Origin: Staphylococcus gallinarum
GTDB taxonomy: Bacteria > Bacillota > Bacilli > Staphylococcales > Staphylococcaceae
Assembly: GCF_000875895.1 (NCBI RefSeq)
Contig: NZ_JXCF01000007.1
Location: forward strand, 62,001 to 126,000
DNA length: 64,000 nt
Direction: 5' to 3'
Below, in pieces: positions 17,779 through 29,659 of this stretch; the first letter of the stretch is position 1; each line of letters starts with the position of its first letter. Both the position numbers and the translations under genes were made by a program. A model generated the notes under the pieces. That model was not told the origin of the DNA, did no database searches, and worked only from the letters and a program-made list of their open reading frames with translations.

Positions 17779-18180
17779 ATGGGAAAGACACTTGCCGATA
17801 ATGTTGATGGTGTATTGAGATTAGAATTAGTATTGCAAGACATCAATGATATCTTTAGCAAAGTTCAGAAGCAGTACAAAATGTCTAAAGAAGAAATCTT
17901 AATACTTCTTACTTTATGGAAAGAAGGATCAATGACTTTAAAGGAAATGGATGGTTTCGTTCAAATTAAATCATACAAACGTACAAGAACGTATAATGAT
18001 TTAGTTGAAAAAGAGTGGATCTTAAAAGAAAGACCACAAAATGATGAACGTACAGTTATTATTCATTTCAATGAGAAATTGAAAGATCAAAGGGAAGATC
18101 TTTTGTCATTCTTTAAAGAAGAAATTGATTCAAAGTCATCAAGCATGCAAAACAGTCTTAAATCTATTTTAAATTTATAG
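17779..18180 (+). CDS. rot: SarA-family regulator Rot
   Basis: 133 aa, one winged-helix unit of the SarA/MarR class. The core is [28 protein letters not shown], then [17 protein letters not shown] and [11 protein letters not shown], closely like S. aureus Rot, a repressor of toxin genes and activator of surface proteins. I chose the ATG at 17779 because GGGGGAG is 6 nt upstream and the length then matches Rot. The N-terminal 25 residues and the C-terminus diverge. In S. aureus the agr RNAIII blocks rot translation by pairing with its ribosome-site region; the UUGGGGGA sequence here is the kind of target used. Confidence 0.88.
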   Translation: MGKTLADNVDGVLRLELVLQDINDIFSKVQKQYKMSKEEILILLTLWKEGSMTLKEMDGFVQIKSYKRTRTYNDLVEKEWILKERPQNDERTVIIHFNEKLKDQREDLLSFFKEEIDSKSSSMQNSLKSILNL

Positions 18181-18252
18181 GGAATGTTAAAGTAGGATGA
18201 ATTATAACTTTTACTGTAACATTAAATGCGTGAAATAATTATATTTGCGTAA

Positions 18253-18324
18253 ATAGAGATTGGGACATGAACTCCCAATCTCAAAGGTAAAGAGCTGATC
18301 TGTAATGGATTGGCTCTTTTTTTT
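18253..18324 (+). terminator. Bipartite double-hairpin terminator after rot (repeat element)
   Basis: First hairpin: GAGATTGGG, loop, CCCAATCTC. Second: AAAGAGCTGATC, loop, GGATTGGCTCTTTTTTTT. The whole is similar to 186-260, suggesting a dispersed terminator element. Confidence 0.8.
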
Positions 18325-18390
18325 AACTTTTACACTATAACACAATACACAAGACGGATTGTAGTTCAATGTGCGACCAATTATATAAAA

Positions 18391-18440
18391 GCAAAAAACG
18401 TTAATTTCTATATGTTCTAAATAGAAATTAACGTTTTTGT
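18391..18440. terminator. Strong bidirectional hairpin downstream of mnmM
   Basis: AAAACGTTAATTTCTAT and ATAGAAATTAACGTTTTT form a long stem; on the minus strand it ends in GTTTTTTGCTTTT. The remaining gap 18441-18606 holds nothing I can support. Confidence 0.8.
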
Positions 18441-18606
18441 TAAAGCTGAGCGCTGTGTATGTGTACATGCTACCATATGAAATTCACAGTGTATCGATAT
18501 ATGACATTAATAAAGTCACTAACTTGACTGCTATAATTTTGATTAAGAAATTAAATTTATTTGCTTTAAATTTGTTATACGCCTTATTGTTTGAAGTGTT
18601 CGGTAT

Positions 18607-20117
<1,511 letters not shown>

Positions 20118-20223
20118 GAGACATTTTCCTTTCTAAATTCATTCTAGTTAAAGATTTTAACATATTTTAATGCTATAGTGTTTAGAGTGAAATGAGAAAA
20201 TTTGAAAGAAAGGAGCCTTTTAA

Positions 20224-21399
20224 ATGAAAATGCCTAAATCTGTTTGGTGGTTGGTAATTGGTATGGCATTGAATATAACTGGCTCAAGTTTCTTGTGGCC
20301 GTTAAATACAATATATATGAATGATGTTTTGCACAAAAGTTTAACAATGGCAGGATTAGTGTTAATGATTAATTCTATAGGTATGGTTGTGGGTAATTTA
20401 CTAGGTGGTACATTATTTGATAAATTAGGCGGCTACCGCACGATTATATTAGGAACTATCATTTGCTTGATGAGTACGACGCTATTGAATTGTTTCCATG
20501 GTTGGCCTTGGTATGCAGTTTGGTTAGTTGCTTTAGGTTTTGGCGGTGGAATGATTGTGCCAGCAATTTATGCTATGGCTGGTGCTGTATGGCCCAATGG
20601 TGGTAGACAGACATTTAATGCAATTTATTTAGCTCAAAATTTAGGTGTTGCGATTGGTGCTGCATCAGGTGGATTTGTTGCTGAGTTGAGCTTCAACTAT
20701 ATATTTATTGCGAATTTACTGATGTATGTGTTATTTGCAATTGTAGCAATAACACAATTCAATATTAAAATAGATGTCAAAGTTAAATCACCAGAAGCAT
20801 TAAAGTTATTTTCTAAGTCTTATAGATTGTACTTTAAAGCGTTGATTGCATTATGTGTCTTATTCGCTATTTGTTGGATTGCTTATATTCAATGGGAGAG
20901 TACAATTGCTTCCTTCACACAATCTTTAAATATTACGATGGGTCAATATAGTTTGTTGTGGACAGTAAATGGTATTTTGATATTAGTGGCACAACCTCTG
21001 ATTTATCCATTTATTCGGCTGATGAAAGGTAATTTAAAGAGACAAATGTTTGTAGGTGTCTGTATTTTTATAGTTTCATTTTTTGTAACAAGCTTTGCAG
21101 AACAATTTTCAGTATTTATGATAGGAATGATAATTTTAACATTTGGAGAAATGTTTGTGTGGCCTGCAGTTCCAACGATTGCAAACAAATTGGCTCCAGA
21201 GGGTAAACAAGGTTCGTTTCAAGGTTATGTAAATTCAGCATCTACAATAGGAAAAGCGATTGGACCATTGTTAGGTGGCATGATTGTAGATATTTATGAT
21301 ATTCAAAAAATGTTTCTAATTATGATGTGCTTATTATTCATCGCTATAATTTGTATATTTATCTTAAGTCACTATTTGAATAAGATAAATGCTTCATAA
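20224..21399 (+). CDS. MFS transporter
   Basis: 391 aa with about 12 hydrophobic segments in two halves. The loop after helix 2 carries the major facilitator signature in the form GGTLFDKLGGYRTI. Other MFS blocks are LGFGGGMIVPAIYAMAGAVWP and ASTIGKAIGPLLGGMIVD. AAAGGAGCC precedes the ATG. Such proteins are often annotated as multidrug efflux pumps (YttB/DHA1-like), but the substrate is not visible. It is transcribed divergently from the ytqA operon, 106 bp away, and is followed by the leuS leader. Confidence 0.85.
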   Translation: MKMPKSVWWLVIGMALNITGSSFLWPLNTIYMNDVLHKSLTMAGLVLMINSIGMVVGNLLGGTLFDKLGGYRTIILGTIICLMSTTLLNCFHGWPWYAVWLVALGFGGGMIVPAIYAMAGAVWPNGGRQTFNAIYLAQNLGVAIGAASGGFVAELSFNYIFIANLLMYVLFAIVAITQFNIKIDVKVKSPEALKLFSKSYRLYFKALIALCVLFAICWIAYIQWESTIASFTQSLNITMGQYSLLWTVNGILILVAQPLIYPFIRLMKGNLKRQMFVGVCIFIVSFFVTSFAEQFSVFMIGMIILTFGEMFVWPAVPTIANKLAPEGKQGSFQGYVNSASTIGKAIGPLLGGMIVDIYDIQKMFLIMMCLLFIAIICIFILSHYLNKINAS

Positions 21400-21529
21400 C
21401 TTAAAAGTTTAGTAATTACAATGAACAATGAATCAAGCGAATAAAGCTTTAAATACATTTTACTACTTGAAATAAAGTGTTATTTAAAATATTATTAGTA
21501 ATGTATAGGAGTAGTAACTTAAATACTTA

Positions 21530-21722
21530 TCATCAGAGAGCTAGGGGATGGTGAAACCTAGTGTTAAGTGTTAAGTGAACTTACCAGAACGTAAAGTGAA
21601 TTGATAACATCTCAAACTATTAATTGAAACGAGTGCACAAGATTTGTGAAGCAGGGTGGTACCGCGGCTGATTTAATTTGTCGTCCCTTTGAATTAAATA
21701 ATAGTTAGGGATGTTTTTTTAT
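21530..21722 (+). ncRNA. T-box leader of leuS
   Basis: Stem I region begins with AGAGAGCTAGGGGATGGTGA. The specifier context is TGAA-CTT-ACC, with the leucine codon CTT at 21580-21582. The conserved T-box AGGGTGGTACCGCG is at 21653-21666. The terminator uses CGTCCCT and AGGGATG followed by seven T. Uncharged tRNA-Leu should stabilise the antiterminator and switch leuS on. The same flanks surround TAC in the tyrS leader of this window, which supports the reading. Confidence 0.93.
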
Positions 21723-21740
21723 TGAATAGGAGGAAAAGTA

Positions 21741-24155
21741 GTGAATTACAATCATAATAAAATCGAAAAAAAATGGCAGGATTTTTGGGAAGAACATAAA
21801 ACATTTAAAGCAAGTGATAATCTTGGACAAAAGAAATTCTATGCATTAGATATGTTCCCGTATCCATCAGGTGCAGGTTTGCATGTTGGACACCCAGAAG
21901 GATATACTGCTACAGATATTGTTTCTCGTTATAAACGAATGCAAGGCTACAATGTTTTACATCCGATGGGGTGGGATGCATTTGGGTTGCCTGCAGAACA
22001 ATATGCATTGGATACAGGCAATGATCCTAGAGAATTTACTAAGCAAAATATAGCAACTTTCAAGCGTCAAATTAAAGAACTTGGTTTTAGTTATGATTGG
22101 GACAGAGAAGTAAACACAACGGATCCTCAATATTATAAATGGACGCAATGGATTTTTATTCAATTATATAATAAAGGGCTAGCATACGTAGATGAAGTAG
22201 CGGTTAACTGGTGTCCAGCATTGGGAACTGTATTATCGAATGAAGAGGTAATTGATGGGGTATCTGAACGAGGAGGACACCCAGTTTATAGAAGACCAAT
22301 GAAACAATGGGTCTTAAAAATAACTGAATATGCTGATCGTCTACTAGAAGATTTAGATGATTTAGATTGGCCAGAATCATTAAAAGATATGCAAAGAAAT
22401 TGGATTGGAAGATCTGAAGGTGCAAGTATTAACTTTGATGTTGAAAATAGTAATGCCCAAATCGAAGTATTTACCACACGTCCAGATACAACTTATGGTA
22501 CAACATTCTTAGTGCTTAGTCCTGAACATGAGTTGGTTGACGAAATTACTACCGATGATAAAAAGGAAGCTATTAAGCAATACCAAGAAGAAGCGGCGAA
22601 AAAATCTGATTTAGAACGTACTGGTTTATCAAAAGAAAAATCAGGCGTCTTTACAGGGGCATATGCAATTAATCCTTTATCAGGTGAGAAGGCTCAAATT
22701 TGGATTGCAGATTATGTACTTTCAACTTATGGGACAGGTGCGGTTATGGCTGTACCAAGTGGTGACCAACGTGACTATGAATTTGCTAAAGCATTTGATT
22801 TACCGATTGTTGAAGTCATCGAAGGTGGCGATTTAACTAAAGAAGCTTATACTGGTGATGGACCACATATTAATTCAGGTGAGTTAAATGGTCTTTATAA
22901 CGAAGCTGCCATTAAAAAAGCGATAGAGTTATTAGAAGAAAAAGGTGTTGGAACTAAAAAAGTCAATTACAAACTAAGAGATTGGTTGTTCAGTAGACAA
23001 AGATACTGGGGTGAACCAATTCCAGTTATTCATTGGGAAGATGGTTCAATGACTACTGTTCCTGAAGAAGAATTACCATTATTGTTACCAGAAACAGATG
23101 AAATCAAACCATCAGGAACAGGGGAGTCGCCATTAGCGAATATTGATGAGTTTGTAAACGTTGTTGATGAAGAGACAGGAATGAAGGGACGTCGCGAGAC
23201 AAATACAATGCCACAATGGGCTGGTAGCTGTTGGTATTATTTGAGATATATTGATCCAGATAATGAAAAAATGCTTGCTGATCCTGAAAAGCTTAAGCAC
23301 TGGCTGCCTGTTGATTTATATATTGGTGGAGTAGAACATGCAGTATTGCACTTATTATATGCAAGATTTTGGCATAAAGTATTGTTTGATTTAGGCGTTG
23401 TTCCAACAAAAGAGCCATTCCAAAAATTATACAACCAAGGTATGATTTTAGGTGAAGGTAACGAAAAAATGAGTAAGTCAAAAGGTAATGTAATTAATCC
23501 TGATGATATTGTACAATCACATGGTGCAGATACATTACGCCTATATGAAATGTTTATGGGACCACTAGATGCTGCAATTGCTTGGAGTGAAAATGGACTC
23601 GACGGTTCACGTAGATTCTTAGATCGTATTTGGAGACTCTTGGTAACAGAAGATGATACGCTAACTGACAAAGTAGTAGCTCAAAATAATAAATCATTAG
23701 ACAAAACTTATCACCAAACTGTGAAAAAGGTAACCGAAGACTTTGATACATTGAACTTCAATACCGCAATAAGTCAGTTAATGGTATTTATTAATGATTG
23801 TTACAAAGCTAATGAAATCTATAAACCTTATATTGAAGGTTTCATAAAAATGTTAGCTCCAATTGCACCACATATTTCTGAAGAGCTTTGGGCGAAACTT
23901 GGACATGAGGAAACAATCACTTATCAACCATGGCCATCATTTGATGAAGCGATGTTAGTTGATGATGAAGTAGAGATTGTGATTCAAGTTAATGGTAAGG
24001 TGAGAGCTAAGCTTAAAATTGCCAAAGATGCTACAAAAGAAGAAATGGAACAACTTGCGTTAGAGAATGACGTAGTTAAATCAGAAATTGAAGGTAAAGA
24101 CATCAAGAAAGTGATAGCAGTACCACAAAAGTTAGTGAATATAGTAGCGAAATAA
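21741..24155 (+). CDS. leuS: Leucyl-tRNA synthetase
   Basis: 804 aa, class I synthetase. HIGH motif as HVGH (48-51) in the block [19 protein letters not shown]. The editing (CP1) domain contains [13 protein letters not shown] and [14 protein letters not shown]. The KMSKS loop is at 576-580 (EKMSKSKGN). The C-terminus has [11 protein letters not shown]. The start is GTG at 21741 with AGGAGGAAAAG. Length equals other staphylococcal LeuRS. It is followed 17 bp later by a rhodanese gene, probably co-transcribed. Confidence 0.97.
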   Translation: MNYNHNKIEKKWQDFWEEHKTFKASDNLGQKKFYALDMFPYPSGAGLHVGHPEGYTATDIVSRYKRMQGYNVLHPMGWDAFGLPAEQYALDTGNDPREFTKQNIATFKRQIKELGFSYDWDREVNTTDPQYYKWTQWIFIQLYNKGLAYVDEVAVNWCPALGTVLSNEEVIDGVSERGGHPVYRRPMKQWVLKITEYADRLLEDLDDLDWPESLKDMQRNWIGRSEGASINFDVENSNAQIEVFTTRPDTTYGTTFLVLSPEHELVDEITTDDKKEAIKQYQEEAAKKSDLERTGLSKEKSGVFTGAYAINPLSGEKAQIWIADYVLSTYGTGAVMAVPSGDQRDYEFAKAFDLPIVEVIEGGDLTKEAYTGDGPHINSGELNGLYNEAAIKKAIELLEEKGVGTKKVNYKLRDWLFSRQRYWGEPIPVIHWEDGSMTTVPEEELPLLLPETDEIKPSGTGESPLANIDEFVNVVDEETGMKGRRETNTMPQWAGSCWYYLRYIDPDNEKMLADPEKLKHWLPVDLYIGGVEHAVLHLLYARFWHKVLFDLGVVPTKEPFQKLYNQGMILGEGNEKMSKSKGNVINPDDIVQSHGADTLRLYEMFMGPLDAAIAWSENGLDGSRRFLDRIWRLLVTEDDTLTDKVVAQNNKSLDKTYHQTVKKVTEDFDTLNFNTAISQLMVFINDCYKANEIYKPYIEGFIKMLAPIAPHISEELWAKLGHEETITYQPWPSFDEAMLVDDEVEIVIQVNGKVRAKLKIAKDATKEEMEQLALENDVVKSEIEGKDIKKVIAVPQKLVNIVAK

Positions 24156-24172
24156 TTTTAGGAGGGTTCAAC

Positions 24173-24484
24173 ATGGAAACAATTACAGTTGATGAATTAA
24201 AGGAAAAGGTACTCAGTTCAGAACCAGTAAAAATAATTGATGTTAGAACTGATGAAGAAACAGCAATGGGTATTATTCCTGGTGCTGAAACAATTCCTAT
24301 GAATGATATTCCTGACAATGTAAATCATTTTAACAGTGATGAAACATATTATATTATTTGTAAAGTTGGGGGTCGTAGTGCACAAGTTGTACATTATCTT
24401 GAACAACAGGGTGTCAATGCCGTTAACGTTGAAGGCGGCATGGATGCTTGGGGAGACGAAGGCCTTGAAAATAATAGTATTTAA
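24173..24484 (+). CDS. Single-domain rhodanese
   Basis: 103 aa. Active-site cysteine C63 in IICKVGGRSAQ, a six-residue loop typical of thiosulfate sulfurtransferases; KIIDVRTDEE and GAETIPMNDIP are the CH2A/CH2B-like blocks. It probably moves sulfane sulfur in the cytoplasm; the donor is unknown. GGAGGG precedes the ATG, and it follows leuS closely. Confidence 0.9.
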   Translation: METITVDELKEKVLSSEPVKIIDVRTDEETAMGIIPGAETIPMNDIPDNVNHFNSDETYYIICKVGGRSAQVVHYLEQQGVNAVNVEGGMDAWGDEGLENNSI

Positions 24485-24496
24485 ATAAATATATTA

Positions 24497-24550
24497 AAAA
24501 AAGCACGTACATGAGTGAGTAATTTTAATACTCAAAGTACGTGCTTTTTT
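24497..24550. terminator. Bidirectional terminator after the rhodanese gene
   Basis: AAAAAGCACGTAC and GTACGTGCTTTTTT enclose a loop with a further GAGT/ACTC pair; T runs occur on both strands. Confidence 0.88.
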
Positions 24551-24631
24551 ATATGATTTAGAAACTCAATGAGGCTTATAGGTTTATGAATTAGTAGTGA
24601 TTTTTGTAATTTAACTACAATTTATATGATG

Positions 24632-25900
24632 TTAATCTATTGTTGTGGAAAATGAACCTGCATTTAAACCAGCTACATGTCCGGTAACTAATGCACTTGT
24701 AATATTGTAACCACCGGTATAACCATGTATATCAAGTACTTCTCCGCATAAAAATAATCCTGGGACTAACTTAGACATCATCGTTTTAGGTTGTATTTCC
24801 TTTAAACTCACGCCGCCGCCAGTTACAAATGCTTTATCAATGGGTAATGTTCCGTTAACTTTAAAGGTAAAGCCTTTAAATAATGCTACAAGCGTATTTA
24901 TTTGCGTATTAGAAATATGATGTGCGGTTAAGTCTTCGTCAATTTCTGCGCAGTCAATCATAAATTGCAAATATCTTTCTTCTATTAAACCATGTAAACT
25001 ATTTTTCACATATTTATCTGGTGCCGCATTCAATAATCCTCTAATTTCTTGTTCTAAAGCATCAGTTGTTAGTTGTGGGAAGGCATCGATTTGCATGTCT
25101 ATGTCTTGTTTCTTTTGATTTTTTTGTTCTTTATAGACAAATTGGCTACATCTTAACGCAGCAGGGCCACTTATACCGAAATGGGTGAAAATCATATCCA
25201 TTTGATGTGTAATTCTCTTCTTGCCATTTTTTTTAAGAACTGACACGCCAACATCTTTCAAACTTAATCCTTTTAATCTTTTATCTTTAATAAATGGCTC
25301 GGCAGAGGTGATTGGGACTTCAGTAGGGAATAGTTCGGTAATTGTATGGCCTAATGAAGTCGCAAATTTGTATCCGTCACCAGTTGAACCAGTTTGTGGG
25401 ACGCTTGTACCGCCTGTAGCAATTATTAATGATTTACTTTGATATTCCTTTTGATTATTCAAAGTCACTTTAAATGAATCTGTTGAAGTATATTCCACTT
25501 TTTCAACTGTGGATTCCTCTTTCACCTCAACTTTGTTTTGGTGTAATGTTGTAACAAGTGTATCTACAACGTCTTGTGCTTTATTAGACACAGGAAACAT
25601 CCTGCCGTGATCTTCTTCCTTTAGTTTGACACCGCGTGATTCGAAAAAAGCTATAATTGATTCATTATCAAAAATTGAAAAGGGACTATATAGAAACTTT
25701 CCGTTTCCAGGAATATTCTTGATAATTTCATCATAAGGTAAGCGGTTAGTCACATTACAACGTCCTCCGCCAGATATTTTTAATTTTCTACCTAAACCTT
25801 TTTTCTTTTCAAGCAGTAAAACACGTTCTCCATCAGCACTTGCAGCAGCTGCAGCCATTAGACCACTAGGTCCGCCACCTATAATGATTATTTGATACAT
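24632..25900 (-). CDS. HI0933/BaiN-family FAD flavoprotein
   Basis: 422 aa. FAD motif IIIGGGPSGLMAAAAA at the N-terminus, then KISGGGRCNVTN (family hallmark), IATGGTSVPQTGSTGDGY, GISGPAALR and the C-terminal GGVSLKEI and CGEVLDIHGYTGGYN. Proteins of this kind are annotated as NAD(P)/FAD-dependent oxidoreductases; the reaction in staphylococci is not established. It is convergent with the rhodanese gene. Upstream, 25901-26227 is an AT-rich divergent region with no other gene seen. Confidence 0.88.
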   Translation of the reverse strand: MYQIIIIGGGPSGLMAAAAASADGERVLLLEKKKGLGRKLKISGGGRCNVTNRLPYDEIIKNIPGNGKFLYSPFSIFDNESIIAFFESRGVKLKEEDHGRMFPVSNKAQDVVDTLVTTLHQNKVEVKEESTVEKVEYTSTDSFKVTLNNQKEYQSKSLIIATGGTSVPQTGSTGDGYKFATSLGHTITELFPTEVPITSAEPFIKDKRLKGLSLKDVGVSVLKKNGKKRITHQMDMIFTHFGISGPAALRCSQFVYKEQKNQKKQDIDMQIDAFPQLTTDALEQEIRGLLNAAPDKYVKNSLHGLIEERYLQFMIDCAEIDEDLTAHHISNTQINTLVALFKGFTFKVNGTLPIDKAFVTGGGVSLKEIQPKTMMSKLVPGLFLCGEVLDIHGYTGGYNITSALVTGHVAGLNAGSFSTTID

Positions 25901-26227
25901 TTTATTGCCTCCCTTTACTATATAGTGTTATTTTATATGAAGAAATATTATTTTACGATTAACACTTTAAACACATGTTTCCCACACGTTATATAACAAC
26001 ATTATATTTTAAAGGATAGATATTAAAAGGGCAAAGCTTTATTATTTAAATGGTTTAATAGGTTTTACATCATTTTAAAGATGATTAAATACATATAAGT
26101 TATTTGATTTATGCTTAACTTTAAGATTCATCATGCTTTCATTATATTTACTTTTGAAAAATAATTGTTAAAACGTTATGATAAAGTTTACGAGTGTAAA
26201 AATTAAATTTGAGATAGGAAGATCTGA

Positions 26228-27865
26228 ATGAGTGAAAGTAAAGAATTAGTGCGGGGGACCTTCTTGATTACATTAAGTATTTTAATAACAAAAATACTGG
26301 GTGTAGTTTATATTATCCCGTTTTACGCAATTATAGGTGGCGAAGAAAAATTAGCACCTTTTAACTATGCGTATACTCCATATAATATTGCAATTGCAGT
26401 TGCAACTGCCGGCGTACCATTAGCGGCTTCGAAGTATGTCGCAAAATATAATGCGCTAGGTGCATATAAAGTCAGTCAGAAATTATACAAATCTAGTTTT
26501 ATGGTAATGTCTATAACCGGTGTAATTGGTTTCTTATTACTTTATCTATTAGCACCAAGCATAGCGACGATTACATTAGCAAATGAATCAGGTGGCAAAG
26601 GTGCATGGACAGTTGCTGATATTACTTGGATTATTAGAATTATAAGTATGGTTGTAATCTTTATCCCGTTACTAGCTACGTGGCGAGGCGTCTTCCAAGG
26701 TTATAAATCTATGGGGCCAACAGCTGTATCGGAAGTGCTTGAACAAGTAGCTCGAATATTATTTATTTTAATAGGAAGTTATTTAGTATTAAATGTATTT
26801 AATGGATCAATTCTATCTGCGAATGCTGTTGCGACGTTTGCGGCGGCAGTAGGTGCAATAGCTGGTATCTTTACGCTTTGGTATTATTGGAGAAAAAGAA
26901 AACCACACATTTCAAAAATGGTAGCTAGTGATACAACAGGTATAAATGTTTCTTATGGTCGTATGTATAAAGAGATTATCTCTTATAGTATTCCGTTTGT
27001 AATTGTAAGTTTGAACTTCCCACTATTTAACTTAGTGGACCAATTTACGCATAATGCGGCATTGGGAGTAGCTGGTGTTCCAAACCAACTACACGACTAT
27101 TTCTTCACAATATTAAACATGACAACGAATAAAATTGTAATGATACCAACATCATTAGCTTCTGGCTTTGCAGTAAGCTTAATTCCATTTATAACGAAGA
27201 CTTATGCTGCAGGAGAAATTAATGAAATGCACCGTCAAATTAGAACATCGTTAGGTGTATTAATGTATATTACTGTTCCAGCTGCACTTGGAATCATGGC
27301 TTTGGCAGCTCCTTTATATACAGTGTTTTATAAATATAATGTCGATGGTAGTCACATGCTATTCTATTATGCGCCGGTAGCAATATTGATTTCTTTATTA
27401 GGTGTTACTGCATCAATGTTACAAGGTATAGATAAACAGAAATTAACTGTATTCATTATCTTAGCAGCAGTTGTTATCAAAGTTATTTTGAATACACCGC
27501 TAATTGTAGCTTTCCATTCAGCAGGTGCAATACTTAGTACAGCAATTGCATTATTATTTGCTGTATCATGTAATTTTGTTATTTTGAAAAAATATGCGAA
27601 ATTCAACTTTAGTGAAACATGGCTACATTTTTCTAAAATATTCTTATATGGCTTAATTATGATGGTTGCTGTGGAAATTACATCATATATCTTACAGCTC
27701 TTTATTTCACAAGAACATAAAATCGGTGCATTAATTATTGTTATCATAAGTGTAGTTGTAGGTATGTTGATTTATGCTAGCTTCACTATGAAGAATAGAT
27801 TGGCAGATGAATTCTTAGGTGATATTCCAAATAAAATTAGAAGGAAACTAGGCATTGCATCATGA
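26228..27865 (+). CDS. murJ: Lipid II flippase MurJ / oligosaccharide flippase family
   Basis: 545-aa polytopic membrane protein with about 14 transmembrane helices and the MVF/PST family N-terminus (RGTFLITLSILITKILGVVYIIPF). The protein at this position in S. aureus (SAV1754) has been shown to act in lipid II export and is treated as MurJ. Basic residues such as ATWRGVFQGYK and KWYKR-type turns line the family cavity. The gene overlaps the pseudouridine synthase gene by ATGA. The ribosome site is moderate (ATAGGAAGA before the ATG). Confidence 0.88.
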   Translation: MSESKELVRGTFLITLSILITKILGVVYIIPFYAIIGGEEKLAPFNYAYTPYNIAIAVATAGVPLAASKYVAKYNALGAYKVSQKLYKSSFMVMSITGVIGFLLLYLLAPSIATITLANESGGKGAWTVADITWIIRIISMVVIFIPLLATWRGVFQGYKSMGPTAVSEVLEQVARILFILIGSYLVLNVFNGSILSANAVATFAAAVGAIAGIFTLWYYWRKRKPHISKMVASDTTGINVSYGRMYKEIISYSIPFVIVSLNFPLFNLVDQFTHNAALGVAGVPNQLHDYFFTILNMTTNKIVMIPTSLASGFAVSLIPFITKTYAAGEINEMHRQIRTSLGVLMYITVPAALGIMALAAPLYTVFYKYNVDGSHMLFYYAPVAILISLLGVTASMLQGIDKQKLTVFIILAAVVIKVILNTPLIVAFHSAGAILSTAIALLFAVSCNFVILKKYAKFNFSETWLHFSKIFLYGLIMMVAVEITSYILQLFISQEHKIGALIIVIISVVVGMLIYASFTMKNRLADEFLGDIPNKIRRKLGIAS

Positions 27866-28560
27866 GAATAGATAAATTTTTAAGTCATATGGGTGTTGGC
27901 ACTAGAACAGAAGTAAAGCAATTATTAAAAAAAGGTGCTATTTCAGTTAATAATGAAGTTGAAAAATCACCGAAGACACAAATTCAGCCTAGTGAAGACC
28001 AAGTTAAGCTAAATGGTGAGCGTATTCAATATGTAGATAAAGTCTATTTATTACTGAATAAACCTAAAGGTTATATTTCAGCGGCCGTAGATGATCACCA
28101 TAAAACAGTGATAGACTTAATAGATGATTATAAGTATCTTGACTTGTTTCCTGTAGGTAGATTGGATAAAGACACGGAAGGGTTATTGTTGATTACCAAT
28201 GACGGTGATTTCAATCATCAATTGATGAGCCCAACCAAACATGTTTCTAAAACATATGAAGTGATTTCTCAAAAAACAATTACAAAAAATGATATAAAAT
28301 TGTTTAAAACGGGTATTGAATTGAATGAAGGATTGACAAAGCCTGCTGAATTAAAGGTAGGCGAACAAGAGAAACAGTCTTTCGTAACAATTTATGAAGG
28401 TAAGTACCATCAAGTCAAACGTATGTTTCATGCAATTGACAATGAAGTGATTGAATTAAAGCGAATTAAAATCGGTGACTTAGCACTTGATGATGATTTA
28501 ATTCAAGGGACTTATCGTCATTTAACTGAGCAAGATTTTAAACAATTAGGATTAAAATAA
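27862..28560 (+). CDS. RsuA-family pseudouridine synthase
   Basis: 232 aa. An N-terminal S4 RNA-binding domain (1-60, MRIDKFLSHMGVGTRTEVK) is followed by the synthase domain with the catalytic aspartate D102 in VGRLDKDTEGLLLITNDG and a C-terminal KYHQVKRMFHAI. It targets a small- or large-subunit rRNA position; the family (RsuA/RluB/E/F) does not reveal which. It starts within the murJ stop (ATGA), so the two are coupled. Confidence 0.92.
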   Translation: MRIDKFLSHMGVGTRTEVKQLLKKGAISVNNEVEKSPKTQIQPSEDQVKLNGERIQYVDKVYLLLNKPKGYISAAVDDHHKTVIDLIDDYKYLDLFPVGRLDKDTEGLLLITNDGDFNHQLMSPTKHVSKTYEVISQKTITKNDIKLFKTGIELNEGLTKPAELKVGEQEKQSFVTIYEGKYHQVKRMFHAIDNEVIELKRIKIGDLALDDDLIQGTYRHLTEQDFKQLGLK

Positions 28561-28574
28561 AAGAGGTGTTTTTC

Positions 28575-28979
28575 ATGTCAAAATTACTACGTGCATTAAT
28601 CGGAGTTGGAGGCGCTGCAGCTGCAGTGGTACTATCTAAAAAGGAAAACAGAGATAAATTAAAAAATGAATATAGTAAATATAAATCCAACCCAGAATCT
28701 TACAAGCAAAATGCTAAAGATATCGCTACACAAATCAGCTCAAAAGCAGGAGAAACTTTTAATGAAGTGAAGCAAGATCCGAAAGGCTATGCTCAAAAGG
28801 TTAAACAAGATCCAAAAGGATTTGTTAATAGTCAAAAGGAACACTTCAAAGGTACAGCAGATAGCAATAAAGAAATTGAAGAAGCACGCTTTGCTGACGA
28901 AGGTGCAGCGGATCCTTCAAATAACTTACGTGTAGTTACTGAAGAAGAATTAAAAAATAATGGCAATAAAAAATCATAA
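28575..28979 (+). CDS. YtxH-like general stress protein
   Basis: 134 aa from the ATG at 28575 (AGAGGTG upstream). A short hydrophobic N-terminus (LLRALIGVGGAAAAVVLS) precedes a lysine-rich helical body. Two tandem QDPKGY/QDPKGF units lie mid-protein, and the tail RVVTEEELKN is acidic. It fits the loose YtxH family of small stress-linked membrane-associated proteins. It follows the pseudouridine synthase by 14 bp, so it may be the third gene of the murJ operon. Confidence 0.75.
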   Translation: MSKLLRALIGVGGAAAAVVLSKKENRDKLKNEYSKYKSNPESYKQNAKDIATQISSKAGETFNEVKQDPKGYAQKVKQDPKGFVNSQKEHFKGTADSNKEIEEARFADEGAADPSNNLRVVTEEELKNNGNKKS

Positions 28980-29050
28980 GTAATAGTGTATACGAAAGTA
29001 GAGTAAAGAAGCTTTGAAATAGTATTTGGTACTCTATCATATGTATTAAT

Positions 29051-29102
29051 AATGAGTGGTACGGTGTTTTGACTTTAAAACACCGTACCACTCATTTTTT
29101 TT
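29051..29102 (+). terminator. Long terminator after the YtxH-like gene
   Basis: AATGAGTGGTACGGTGTTTT pairs with AAAACACCGTACCACTCATT, followed by TTTTTTT; a near-perfect 20-bp stem. Confidence 0.92.
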
Positions 29103-29198
29103 ATTTTTGGATTACAGTGACGAGGATTATAAGTAAAATACCAAGGTTTACTAAAGAAATAGTCAGTACGCGTGTGTCTGTTTAAGCAGTTATTGTTT

Positions 29199-29345
29199 TT
29201 ATATATGATAAGAATATGGAGCACTGTTAATGCTCGTATACTGTGGAATGAGTTGAGCAACATTCTCAATATCCATAATATGACCAAGCGCCACATAAAC
29301 CAATAATCTGATGCTAACGGTTATGCTTGAAACAATAAAGCTCAT
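29199..29345 (-). CDS. Possible 48-aa membrane peptide
   Basis: The 680-bp gap before pepV (28980-29659) has no long gene. On the minus strand a 48-codon frame starts MSFIVSSITVSIRLLVYVAL, one hydrophobic helix, then GHIMDIENVAQLIPQYTSIN and a short tyrosine-rich end. Composition is protein-like, but no clear ribosome site precedes the ATG. It could be a real small protein or a gene remnant. Overlapping frames on the same strand (29075-29296) look random. Confidence 0.3.
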   Translation of the reverse strand: MSFIVSSITVSIRLLVYVALGHIMDIENVAQLIPQYTSINSAPYSYHI

Positions 29346-29659
29346 GTTGTTTAGTATTTTGTTGTGTTAAATCCAACTGAAGTGGATGATTCTTTAATAA
29401 GTATATATTACAGTTTGTATATAGTGAGGATGGTTAATAACCCTTTGGTTGATTATTTATATGTATACTATTTCTAATATAGATCATTTGTTAGTTTTTG
29501 ATACAGAATGGATAAAGCATAACATTTCAGTAGTTTTACTGTTTTAGGTGAAATATAACAGATAAAATTTTGAAATAATATTGTCATCTCACTGTAGTTT
29601 ATCCGTTACTTCATGTAAAATATAAAATATATTAGTTTGAAGAAGGAAGTTGATCACGA

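Noticed and set aside
29075-29296. 73-codon minus-strand frame upstream of pepV
   Set aside because: It is out of frame with the more protein-like 48-codon frame, overlaps a terminator, and lacks a ribosome site.
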